Assembly: GCF_900177295.1 (NCBI RefSeq) | Contig: NZ_FWZX01000004.1 | Location: 186,001-250,000 of the forward strand | Direction: 5' to 3' | Length of the DNA stretch: 64,000 nt | Source: Tistlia consotensis USBA 355 | GTDB taxonomy: Bacteria; Pseudomonadota; Alphaproteobacteria; Kiloniellales; DSM-21159 | Shown here: positions 38,565-46,530 of the stretch, piece by piece | Numbering within the stretch: position 1 is the stretch's first letter | Layout: every line of letters starts with the position of its first letter | The notes under the pieces: model-generated | The model's input: only the letters and a program-made list of their open reading frames with translations | Database searches by the model: none | What the model was told of the DNA's origin: nothing | Made by a program: the position numbers and the translations under genes

Positions 38565-39668
38565 TCAGTTCACCGCCCCGGCGCCCTCGTTCTGCCGGCT
38601 CAGCGCCTGGTACTTGTTCAGCGCTTCCATCATGCGGTCGGTGAAGTTCGTGCGCGGCGCGATCTCGCCCGCGAAGCGTTGATCGGCCTGCAGGCCGGGC
38701 GCGGCCGGAGCGCCGCTCGCCGCCGGCTCGGCCGCGGCGGCCGGTGCACGCTCCGCGGCGACGCTCAGGCTGGCCGGGAACAGCCCCTTCGAGCGCACGG
38801 TGTCCTGGCCGAGGCGGCTCTCGCCGGCGGCGTGCGCGGGATTGAGCTTCGTGGCCAGCTCGGGACCGCCGAAGTCGCGCTGTTTGAGCGGCATGAAGCT
38901 GCCGGGCGGTGGCACCTCGGAGGCCGCGGCCTGCTGGGCCGCGGCGCTCGCGCGCAACGGCGCGGCGGCCGTCGAGGCGGTCGGCCTGCCGGACGCCGCA
39001 GCGCGCAGGTCCGCGGCCAGCGCGGCCAGCGCATCCTTGCCTTCCAGCACCTTGCCGTCCCCGGTCGCCGCCGTCGGCTCGGCCACGGCCGCCGGCCCGG
39101 CCATGGCTGCAGCCCCGGCCATCGCCGCCGGCTCGGCCGCAGGCGGCGTGGCCGCGGCTGCCGCCCGGGAGGTGGCCGGCTGTGCGGCGTCCGCCGTGAC
39201 GGCCCCCGCGACTGCCGCCGTCTGCGCCGCCGTCGCCACCGCCGCATCGGCGCCCGTGGCCGCCGCCGATGCGGCCTGCTCGGCGGCGGCGGTCGCCGCG
39301 CTGGCCGTCGCCGCGACCGGCGCCGTGATGTCCTCGCCGCTGACCATGGCGAGCGCCAGCCCGCCGATGTCGTGGCCGCTGGCCTGCTGCACCACGGCAT
39401 CGACCAGCCCGGCGACCATGCCGACCGGGCCGCCGTAGATCATCGAGCCGACCACCGAGGCGGTGCTGTCCATCGTGTCGCCGGTGATCGCGCGGTAGAT
39501 CGATCCGACGATGGGGATGTGCTGCAGCGGATTGATCGCGTCGAGGAACTCGCCGAACGTCAGCTCGCGGTCGGCCGGCCCCATCTTGCCCTCGGCGCGC
39601 AGCTGAGCGCGCTGCCCGGCCTGCAGCGGCGGATGGACGAAGGGGTCGAAGTCGAGGGCGCGTGACAT
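38565..39668 (-). CDS. Alanine-rich hypothetical protein
   Basis: 367 residues, not assigned to a family I recognise. There are three parts. Residues 1-105 look structured, with DFDPFVHPPLQAGQ, FGEFLDAINPLQHIPIVGSIYRAITGD and a Gly/Val/Ala hydrophobic stretch (SVVGSMIYGGPVGMVAGLVDAVV). Residues 110-260 are an Ala/Pro/Thr-rich low-complexity region. The last 80 residues include FMPLKQRDFGG and NFTDRMMEALNKYQALSRQ. No signal peptide. The hydrophobic part may be a membrane or oligomerisation segment. Monocistronic, with a 111-bp gap from ribA. Confidence 0.7.
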   Translation of the reverse strand: MSRALDFDPFVHPPLQAGQRAQLRAEGKMGPADRELTFGEFLDAINPLQHIPIVGSIYRAITGDTMDSTASVVGSMIYGGPVGMVAGLVDAVVQQASGHDIGGLALAMVSGEDITAPVAATASAATAAAEQAASAAATGADAAVATAAQTAAVAGAVTADAAQPATSRAAAAATPPAAEPAAMAGAAAMAGPAAVAEPTAATGDGKVLEGKDALAALAADLRAAASGRPTASTAAAPLRASAAAQQAAASEVPPPGSFMPLKQRDFGGPELATKLNPAHAAGESRLGQDTVRSKGLFPASLSVAAERAPAAAAEPAASGAPAAPGLQADQRFAGEIAPRTNFTDRMMEALNKYQALSRQNEGAGAVN

Positions 39669-39779
39669 TGCGCCGATCCTGACGCAAGACCGATGCCAGT
39701 TCGGCAGGCTTTGTCTTTCAACGGCTTGACGGCGGCGATCCCCGCTCGGAGCCGGCGCTTGCCCGGCAAATCCTGCCGA

Positions 39780-40844
39780 TCAGAAAAGATGGCCGAAGCG
39801 TTCCGCCTTGGTCGCGAGATAGCTCTCGTTGTGGCCGTTCGAGGGGAAGCTGTGCGGCACCCGCTCGACGACCTCGACGCCGGCCGCCGCCAGGGCGGCC
39901 AGCTTGTCCGGATTGTTGGTCAGCAGCCGCACCCGGCCCACGCCGAGCGCCTGCAGCATCGCGGCGGCGGGCTGGTAGCTGCGCTCGTCGCCGGCGAAGC
40001 CGAGGGCCTCGTTGGCCTCCAGCGTGTCGGCGCCGCGATCCTGCAGCGAATAGGCGCGCAGCTTGTTGACCAGGCCGATGCCGCGGCCTTCCTGGGCGAG
40101 GTAGAGCAGGACGCCGGCGCCAGCCTCGTTCATCGCCGCCAGCGCGCCGCGCAGCTGCTCGCCGCAGTCGCAGCGCAGCGAGCCGAGCAGGTCGCCCGTG
40201 AAGCATTCGGAATGGATCCGGACCAGCGGCTCCGCCTGGTCCTCGGGGCGGCCGACCAGGATCGCCAGATGCTCGCGGCCGCCGTCGCGCGGCCGGAAGG
40301 CGACGATCCGGGCGTCCTCGGCCAAGGCCAGCGGCACGCGGGCCTCGACGACGCGGATCAGGGCGCTGTCGACCCAGCCGGCATAGGCGGCGATCTCTCC
40401 GGTCGAGACCCGCCAGGGGCAGTCGAGCTGGCTGCTCGCCAACAGCGCCGCCGGCATCAGGTGCGCCAGCTTGCACAGCTCGAGGGCGGCATCGGCGTCG
40501 GTCGGGGCCGCCGCGAGGCGCTGCGCGCGCGCCAGCTCCTCGAGGCTGCGCGCCGGATCGACGAGGGCGAGCAGTTCGCCGGCACCGAGTCCGGAGACCT
40601 CCAGGGCGCGCGGCCCGTCCGGGCTGCGCCAGGCGGCGCAGGCCAGCCACAGCCCGCCGCGGCCGGCCTGGGCGCGGAACGCCCGCAGCCCCGCCTCGTC
40701 GAGGCACTCAGGAGCCGCCGCCAGGAGCGGGCCGTCGGCGGCGTCGACGACCACGGCGGCGCCGCGGCGCAGGGCCGCCAGGGCCTGCTGCACCCGGTGG
40801 GCGGCTTCGGGGCCCGAAGGCTGTGTCGGGATGTGCTGGTCCAT
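39780..40844 (-). CDS. ribA: GTP cyclohydrolase II with degenerate N-terminal domain
   Basis: Opens GTP to the first riboflavin precursor. The C-terminal domain (about residues 150-354) has VRIHSECFTGDLLGSLRCDCG with zinc ligands Cys214, Cys225 and Cys227, then LLYLAQEGRGIGLVNKLRAY and RLLTNNPDKLAALAAAGVEV. The N-terminal 150 residues resemble RibB (DHBP synthase) in outline (ALAALRRGAAVVVDAADG) but lack the acidic active-site motif, so only RibA activity is expected. Start at the ATG of 40844. Divergent from the hydrolase gene. Confidence 0.88.
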   Translation of the reverse strand: MDQHIPTQPSGPEAAHRVQQALAALRRGAAVVVDAADGPLLAAAPECLDEAGLRAFRAQAGRGGLWLACAAWRSPDGPRALEVSGLGAGELLALVDPARSLEELARAQRLAAAPTDADAALELCKLAHLMPAALLASSQLDCPWRVSTGEIAAYAGWVDSALIRVVEARVPLALAEDARIVAFRPRDGGREHLAILVGRPEDQAEPLVRIHSECFTGDLLGSLRCDCGEQLRGALAAMNEAGAGVLLYLAQEGRGIGLVNKLRAYSLQDRGADTLEANEALGFAGDERSYQPAAAMLQALGVGRVRLLTNNPDKLAALAAAGVEVVERVPHSFPSNGHNESYLATKAERFGHLF

Positions 40845-40988
40845 TCGGGCGTCGTGACTTTCGGCGAGGGCGGCGGCGGTCAGGCTACCGCTCCGCAACG
40901 GTGCGGTCGGCCCTTTTCTTTGGCGCGACACGCTGCCTATACATGGTTCGCACGAAGCAGCCGGCAACGCATGGGAGGCTTGAAGCGC

Positions 40989-41861
40989 ATGGGCGGGACC
41001 CTTTGGCGCGGCTACGACAAGGCCGCGCTCGATCGGCAGATCAATCTCCGGGCACGTACGCCCGAGCACGTCGAGTTCTTCGCCCATTGGGCCGACGACA
41101 GCCGCCGCGTCCGCGCGCAGCTCGACTGCCGCCTCGACCTGCCCTACGGCGAGCAGCCGCTGCAGACGCTGGACTACTTCCCGGCCGGCGGCGGCGAGGC
41201 GCCGCTGGTCGCCTTCATCCACGGCGGCTACTGGCAGTCGCTCGACAAGGGCGACTTCTCCTACCTGGCACCGGCCTTCGTCGAGGCCGGCGTCGCCTTC
41301 GCCTCGATCAACTACACCCTGGCGCCCGCCGGCCGCATCCCGCAGATGGTCGAGGAGATCGAGCGGGCGGTCGCCTGGCTCTACGAGAACGCCGAGGAGC
41401 TCGGCTTCGACCGCGAGGGCATCGTCGTCGCGGGCCACTCGGCAGGTGGCCACCTGGCCGCCATGGCGGCCGTCGCCGACTGGTCGCGTCACGACCTGCC
41501 GCGCGACCTGCTGCGCGGCGCCTGCGCGGTCTCGGGGCTCTATCAGCTGCAGCCGATCCGCCTGTCCTATCAGCAGGAGGTGCTGCAGCTCGACGACGCG
41601 GCGGTCGCGGCGGGCAGCCCGCAGGCCCTGATCCCGGAGGACGGGCCGCCGATCCTGCTGGCGGTCGGCGACGAGGAGCCCGAGGAGTTCCGCGACCAGC
41701 AGGCCGAATTCCTGGCCGCCTGGCAGGCCCGCGGACTGTCCGGCGCAGCCGTGCCTTTGCCTGGCCGGCATCACTTCAGTGCCATCGACGCCCTCGGCGA
41801 AAAGGACCATGCGCTCCATAGGTCGGTATGTTATCTAGCTCAAAACGGGGCGATTTCCTGA
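40989..41861 (+). CDS. Alpha/beta hydrolase (kynurenine formamidase-like)
   Basis: 290-residue hydrolase. The oxyanion motif is FIHGGYWQSLDK (HGGYW at residues 78-82), the nucleophile elbow is GHSAGG with Ser151, and the late block PGRHHFSAIDAL supplies the His. The HGGYW signature and the N-terminal block FFAHWADDSRRVRAQ are typical of arylformamidase-type members, which cleave N-formylkynurenine; no other kynurenine gene is present. Start at the ATG of 40989 with GGGAGG upstream; an ATG 18 bp earlier is an alternative. Confidence 0.82.
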   Translation: MGGTLWRGYDKAALDRQINLRARTPEHVEFFAHWADDSRRVRAQLDCRLDLPYGEQPLQTLDYFPAGGGEAPLVAFIHGGYWQSLDKGDFSYLAPAFVEAGVAFASINYTLAPAGRIPQMVEEIERAVAWLYENAEELGFDREGIVVAGHSAGGHLAAMAAVADWSRHDLPRDLLRGACAVSGLYQLQPIRLSYQQEVLQLDDAAVAAGSPQALIPEDGPPILLAVGDEEPEEFRDQQAEFLAAWQARGLSGAAVPLPGRHHFSAIDALGEKDHALHRSVCYLAQNGAIS

Positions 41862-42020
41862 TTCCGCCCGGTTCCGGAGGTCTGGAGCGCGATCGTGCCG
41901 CGTCGACGCGAGGTGACAGGGAGATCGCTCTCTAGAACATTGAACTAGATCATGATTGACGGGCCGGATCGTTTCGGTCCCGACCGACCTGATCTAGCGA
42001 CGCGGGAGTGTCGACCTGAG

Positions 42021-42716
42021 ATGCGGACGCCGGCTTCGAAGAAGATCCTGATCGTCGACGACGACGACGCCCTGCGCGGCTCGCTCGCCGAGCAGCTGCA
42101 GCTCCACGAGGAGTTCTCGGCGGTCCAGGCCGAGACCGGCTGCAAGGCCCTCGATCTCGCGAAGGCCGACCATTACGACGCGATCCTGCTCGACGTCGGG
42201 CTGCCCGACCTGGATGGCCGCGAGGTCTGCCGGCTGCTGCGCCGCAACGGCGTCAAGTCGCCGGTCATCATGCTGACCGCCATGGAGAGCGACGCCGACC
42301 AGATCCTCGGCCTCGACGCCGGCGCCAACGACTACGTCACCAAGCCCTTCAAGCTCGGCGTCCTGCTGGCGCGGCTGCGCGCGCAGCTGCGCCAGCACGA
42401 GCAGAGCGAGGATGCGGTCTTCTCGATCGGACCCTACACCTTCCGGCCGGCGGCCAAGCTGCTGCAGCATGCCGAGACCAGCCGCAAGGTGCACCTGACG
42501 GAGAAGGAGACGGCGATCCTGAAGTACCTCTACCGCGCCGGCGACCGCGCGATCAGCCGCGACGTCCTGCTCGGCGAGGTCTGGGGCTACAACGCGGGCG
42601 TGACCACCCACACCCTGGAGACCCACGTCTACCGGCTGCGCCAGAAGATCGAGACCGACCCCTCCAACGCCCGCATCCTGGTGACCGAGCCGGGCGGCTA
42701 TCGCCTGGTTCCCTGA
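42021..42716 (+). CDS. OmpR/PhoB-family response regulator (orphan)
   Basis: 231 residues. The receiver domain has the acidic pocket Asp13-Asp14, phosphoacceptor Asp58 in ILLDVGLPDLDG, Thr86 and Lys108 in DYVTKPF. The winged-helix DNA-binding domain has LTEKETAILKYLYRAGDRAISRDVL and HTLETHVYRLRQKIE. No histidine kinase is adjacent. I chose the ATG at 42021 (KKILIVDDD begins at residue 7); an in-frame ATG at 41952 would add 23 unconserved residues. MBL and methyltransferase genes follow on the same strand at 78 and 942 bp. Confidence 0.88.
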   Translation: MRTPASKKILIVDDDDALRGSLAEQLQLHEEFSAVQAETGCKALDLAKADHYDAILLDVGLPDLDGREVCRLLRRNGVKSPVIMLTAMESDADQILGLDAGANDYVTKPFKLGVLLARLRAQLRQHEQSEDAVFSIGPYTFRPAAKLLQHAETSRKVHLTEKETAILKYLYRAGDRAISRDVLLGEVWGYNAGVTTHTLETHVYRLRQKIETDPSNARILVTEPGGYRLVP

Positions 42717-42794
42717 GCCGCCCGGACCCGCGCTTGGTCGGCCGCCCTCCATCGCCTACATAGAGAGCGTCATGTCACAGTCCGAGGACGGCCG

Positions 42795-43634
42795 TTGACG
42801 GGCGGAACGGATTTCTCCGTGACCTTCTGGGGGGTGCGCGGCTCGATTGCCTGCCCGGGGCCGGACTACAGCCGCTATGGCGGCAACACCTCCTGTCTCG
42901 AGGTGCGCTGCGGCGGCCAGCTGCTGATCTTCGACGCCGGCACCGGCCTGCGTCCGCTCGGCCAGCGCCTGGTCAACGACTGCGGGCCGGAAGGCCTCGA
43001 CTTCGACATCTTCCTGACCCACACGCACATCGACCACATCGCCGGGGTGCCGTTCTTCGCCCCGCTGTTCGACAAGCGCAACCGGATCCGCTTCCACGCC
43101 GGCCACCTCGAGGGCGGCGTCGACCTGCATCACGTCCTCTGCAAGTTCATGTCCGCGCCGCTGTTCCCGGTGCCGCCGGCGATCTTCGCCGCCGACTGCA
43201 GCTTTCTCGACTTCGAGTGCGGCGAAACCTTGACGCCGCGGCCGGGCGTGACCCTGAAGACCGCCGCGCTCAACCACCCGAACGGCGCCTGCGGCTACCG
43301 CATCGAGTACGGCGGCCGCTCGATCTGCTACCTGACCGACACCGAGCATGTCGAGGGCGAGCGCGACTCCCGCATCCTGCGCCTGGCCGAGGGCACGGAC
43401 CTGATCATCTACGACTCGAGCTACACGGACGCGGAATTCCCGCGCTACCGCGGCTGGGGCCATTCGACCTGGCAGGAGGGCGTGCGGCTGGCCGAGGCGA
43501 CCGGTGCCCGCCTCGCGATCTTCCACCATGATCCCTCTCACGACGACGCCTTCATGGGCCAGGTCGCCGAGCAGGCCGAGGCCGCCCGCCCGGGCACCGT
43601 GGTCGCGCGCGAGGGCATGACGCTCTCGCCGTGA
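42795..43634 (+). CDS. MBL-fold metallohydrolase
   Basis: 279-residue metallo-beta-lactamase-fold enzyme. The metal motif is THTHIDH (His76, His78, Asp80, His81), with further ligands in the LNHPNGACGYRIEY, LTDTEH and FHHDPSH blocks. The N-terminal VTFWGVRGSIACPGPDYSRYGGNTSCLE is characteristic of a PhnP/phosphodiesterase-like MBL group. A cyclic-nucleotide or phosphodiester substrate is a guess supported only weakly by the cyclase gene 1 kb downstream. TTG start (42795) with GAGGA 6-10 nt upstream. Confidence 0.82.
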   Translation: MTGGTDFSVTFWGVRGSIACPGPDYSRYGGNTSCLEVRCGGQLLIFDAGTGLRPLGQRLVNDCGPEGLDFDIFLTHTHIDHIAGVPFFAPLFDKRNRIRFHAGHLEGGVDLHHVLCKFMSAPLFPVPPAIFAADCSFLDFECGETLTPRPGVTLKTAALNHPNGACGYRIEYGGRSICYLTDTEHVEGERDSRILRLAEGTDLIIYDSSYTDAEFPRYRGWGHSTWQEGVRLAEATGARLAIFHHDPSHDDAFMGQVAEQAEAARPGTVVAREGMTLSP

Positions 43635-43659
43635 GCCGCGCCCGATGAGCCGCGCCCGA
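43632..43659. repeat. 14-bp tandem duplication at the start of the methyltransferase gene
   Basis: TGAGCCGCGCCCGA occurs twice head to tail (43632-43645 and 43646-43659) and is followed by the first 7 bases of a third unit. The first unit begins with the MBL stop. An ATG spanning the unit boundary at 43645 opens only MSRAR before a stop that overlaps the real ATG at 43659. Confidence 0.85.
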
Positions 43660-44507
43660 TGAGCCGGGGCCTGCGCCGGCGCCTGGCGCTCGGCCTGCCG
43701 ACCCTGCTCGGACTCGCGCGGCGCGGCTTCTTCCTGCCGCACCGCTATGCCGAAAGCTGGCCGCCGCGGGTCCGCGCGAACGCCTATCCCGAGCTCGCCG
43801 AGCGCTTCCAGGCTGCCGAGCCGGCGCTGCTCGCCCTGCTCGAAGGCGTCGAGCGATACGGCGAGGCCCTGCGGGCGATCGGCGACGCGCCGCCGCCGGA
43901 GCCGCGCTGGCGCCAGAGCTGGTTCCCCCGGCTCGACGCCGCCGCGGCCTACGTCCTGCTGCGCGAGCGCAGGCCGCCCCGCCTGGTCGAGGTCGGCTCC
44001 GGCCACTCGACGCGCTTCTTCCGGCGCGCCGCCCGCGACGGCGGCTTCGGACTGGCGCTGACGGCGATCGATCCGGCGCCGCGCGCCGACGTCGCCGGCC
44101 TGCCGATCACCCTGCATCGCGCGCTGCTGCAGCAGGTCGGCCCGGCGCCCTTCGAGGGGCTGCGGGCCGGCGACGCCGTCTCGATCGACTCCAGCCACCT
44201 GCTGGTGCCGGGCAGCGACGTCGACCTCTTCTTCGGCCGGGTGCTGCCGCGCCTGCCGATCGGCTGCCTGCTGCAGATCCACGACATCTTCCTGCCCGAC
44301 GACTACCCGGAGAGCTGGGACTGGCGCGGCTACAACGAGCAGCAGGTCCTGCCGCCGTTGCTGGAAAGCGGCGATTGGGCGATCCTCTGGTCGAGCCGCT
44401 GGGCTTCGACCCGGCTCGCCGAGGCGGTGGCCCGTGGCGTCGCCGGGAGCCTGCCGCTGATGCCGGGCGCGCTCGAGACCAGCCTGTGGCTCGAACGGGT
44501 CGGCTGA
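43659..44507 (+). CDS. Class I SAM-dependent methyltransferase-like protein
   Basis: 282 residues. The SAM loop is RLVEVGSGHSTRFFRRAA (about residues 108-125), followed by LTAIDPAPRADVA (acidic residue at the end of beta 2) and VSIDSSHLLVPGSDVDLFF. IHDIFLPDDYPESWDWRGYNEQQ resembles the metal-binding part of Methyltransf_24 proteins. A short basic hydrophobic N-terminus (RRRLALGLPTLLGLARRGFF) could associate with the membrane. Substrate unknown; such genes often act on surface glycans. Confidence 0.78.
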   Translation: MSRGLRRRLALGLPTLLGLARRGFFLPHRYAESWPPRVRANAYPELAERFQAAEPALLALLEGVERYGEALRAIGDAPPPEPRWRQSWFPRLDAAAAYVLLRERRPPRLVEVGSGHSTRFFRRAARDGGFGLALTAIDPAPRADVAGLPITLHRALLQQVGPAPFEGLRAGDAVSIDSSHLLVPGSDVDLFFGRVLPRLPIGCLLQIHDIFLPDDYPESWDWRGYNEQQVLPPLLESGDWAILWSSRWASTRLAEAVARGVAGSLPLMPGALETSLWLERVG

Positions 44508-44629
44508 GGAGCCGGGCCGGCGCGCGCCCGGGAGCGCTCGGAGCCATCACGCGCTTCTGATCCGCCCGTGTCCGCGAATGCGGCTATGGCTTTCGTCCTG
44601 CTCCTTCTCCAGGAAGGGAGGCGGTTGCG

Positions 44630-46006
44630 ATGGTTTCCAGAGAGCTGAGCCCGGCCCGGACCTGGCGCCTGCCCCGGCGGATCTTCGCCCGGGACGTCGA
44701 GCGCCTGCGGCTGCCGCAGCGCGTCCGGGCGGCGATCCAGACCCAGGAGGACCGGACCGAGCGCCTGATCGGCTGGCTGCAGCTCGGCATCGTGCTGCTG
44801 TTCGGCACGCTCTACGCCATCTCGCCGAAGACCGCGCCGCACAGCATGCAGATCCAGCCGGTGCCGATCGCCCTCGGCATCTACCTGACGCTGACCCTGG
44901 TTCGCATCGCCTGGGCCTATGCCGGCCGCCTGCCGAACTGGGCCGTCGCCCTGTCGTCGGTCGTCGACATGGCCCTGCTGATGGCGCTGATCTGGTGGTT
45001 CCACATCCAGTACAGCCAGCCGCCCTCGTTCTACCTGAAGGCGCCGACGCTGCTCTACGTCTTCATCTTCATCTCGCTGCGCGCCCTGCGCTTCGATGCC
45101 CGTTTCGTCGTCTGGTCGGGCCTGGTCGCGGCGGTCGGCTGGCTGCTGATGGTCGCCTACGTGATCTATGCGGACCCGCACGACTCGATGATCACGCGCA
45201 ACTACGTCGAGTACCTGACCTCGAACTCGATCCTGATCGGCGCCGAGTTCGACAAGATCATCTCGATCCTGGTCGTCTCGATCGTCCTCGGCGTCGCCCT
45301 GACCCGCGGTCGCAACCTGCTGGTCCGATCGGTCAGCGAGGGCATGGCGGCGCAGGAGCTGTCGCGCTTCTTCGCGCCGCAGATCGCCCAGCGCATCAAG
45401 GGCGCCGAGCAGGCGATCGAGGCCGGCAGCGCCGAGGTCTGCGACGCGGCGATCCTCAATCTCGACCTGCGCGGCTTCACCCGCCTCGCCGAGACCGAAT
45501 CGCCCCAGGCGGTCCTGGCGCTGCTCGGCGAGTACCAGGCCCTGGTCGTGCCGATCGTCCAGGCCCACGGCGGCTCGATCGACAAGTACCTGGGCGACGG
45601 GATCATGGCCTCGTTCGGCGCGACCCAGCAGAGCGCGGCCTATGCCGCCGAGGCGCTGGCGGCGCTCGAGGCGGTGATCGCGGAGGCCGAGCGCTGGCGC
45701 GGCGAGCGCGAGGCCGCCGGCCGGCCGGCGCCCCGGGTCAACGGCGCCGTCGCGACCGGGCCGGTGCTGTTCGGCGCGGTCGGCACCGACAAGCGGCTCG
45801 AGATCACGGTGATCGGCGATGCGGTCAACCTCTCGGCCAAGCTCGAGAAGCACAACAAGCGGGTCGGCAGCCTGGCGCTGGCTACGGCCGAGGCCTACGA
45901 GCTGGCCTGCAGCCAGGGCTTCGAGCGGCGCCCGGCGCACCGGCCGCTGCCCGGCGAGGCGGTCGCCGGCGTCGGCCAGCCGGTCGACCTCGTGCAGCTC
46001 TCCTGA
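44630..46006 (+). CDS. Membrane-bound class III adenylate/guanylate cyclase
   Basis: 458 residues. About six hydrophobic segments lie between residues 48 and 225, then a class III cyclase domain at about 268-458. Metal-binding aspartates are Asp279 (LDLRGFT) and Asp323 (KYLGDGIMASFG), with Lys319 as expected for adenine selection. The transition-state segment reads VNLSAKLE, with Lys where most enzymes have Arg, so activity may be modified. A product of cAMP is inferred. Two cNMP-related genes lie in the same region (58995 and possibly 42795). The gene ends 8 bp from the opposing TerB-like gene. Confidence 0.85.
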   Translation: MVSRELSPARTWRLPRRIFARDVERLRLPQRVRAAIQTQEDRTERLIGWLQLGIVLLFGTLYAISPKTAPHSMQIQPVPIALGIYLTLTLVRIAWAYAGRLPNWAVALSSVVDMALLMALIWWFHIQYSQPPSFYLKAPTLLYVFIFISLRALRFDARFVVWSGLVAAVGWLLMVAYVIYADPHDSMITRNYVEYLTSNSILIGAEFDKIISILVVSIVLGVALTRGRNLLVRSVSEGMAAQELSRFFAPQIAQRIKGAEQAIEAGSAEVCDAAILNLDLRGFTRLAETESPQAVLALLGEYQALVVPIVQAHGGSIDKYLGDGIMASFGATQQSAAYAAEALAALEAVIAEAERWRGEREAAGRPAPRVNGAVATGPVLFGAVGTDKRLEITVIGDAVNLSAKLEKHNKRVGSLALATAEAYELACSQGFERRPAHRPLPGEAVAGVGQPVDLVQLS

Positions 46007-46013
46007 CCGAAGG

Positions 46014-46478
46014 TCAGTCGAAGCGTCCGACGCGGACCTGCTCCTCGCCGATGACCTGCCCGGGATCGAGGCCGAGCAGGCCGCAGAGGCGCTTGAACTC
46101 GCGGATCTCGTCGGGATGGTCGACGCCGTCGGCGCCGAGCACCAGGTAGGCGGCGCGCAGCAGCGTGCGGGCGTGCTTGTAGCGGCCCTGGAAGCGCTCG
46201 ACCTTGCGATAGAGCACCCGGCGCGCGCGCGGCGCCTCGCGGGGATCGGCGAGGGCCTGGCGGTAGAGCTCGAACAGCTCCAGGGCCTTGGCGGTATCGA
46301 GCTCGCGCAGGATCGGCAGGCGGTCGAAGGCCTGGCGCACCGTCGCCTGCTCGGCCAGGTCGACCTCGCCGTCGGCCTCGGCGACCAGCAGGCAGGCGGC
46401 CATGGTGGCTTTCAGGAACTCCTTGTCGCGGAAGCGGCGCAGCTCACCCTGGAGCTTGGCCAGAAGGCCCGGTTGCAT
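46014..46478 (-). CDS. TerB-like (tellurite resistance) domain protein
   Basis: 154 residues, all helical. The TerB-type acidic metal-binding repeats are visible as EADGEVDLAEQATV and GADGVDHPDEIREF, both D-G-x-hydrophobic-D patterns. No other ter gene is present, so tellurite resistance is not implied; TerB domains are general metal-sensing modules at membranes. Last gene of the leftward run from the ABC permease genes, 52 bp downstream of the oppC-like gene. Confidence 0.8.
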   Translation of the reverse strand: MQPGLLAKLQGELRRFRDKEFLKATMAACLLVAEADGEVDLAEQATVRQAFDRLPILRELDTAKALELFELYRQALADPREAPRARRVLYRKVERFQGRYKHARTLLRAAYLVLGADGVDHPDEIREFKRLCGLLGLDPGQVIGEEQVRVGRFD

Positions 46479-46530
46479 CGAATGGCTTTTCCGTAGGCTG
46501 CGCCGGAACCGGCGGGGAGAGGCACCTTCC

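Noticed and set aside
46014-46478. Tellurite-resistance operon
   Set aside because: Only a TerB-like domain is present; no TerC, TerD or related partners lie nearby.
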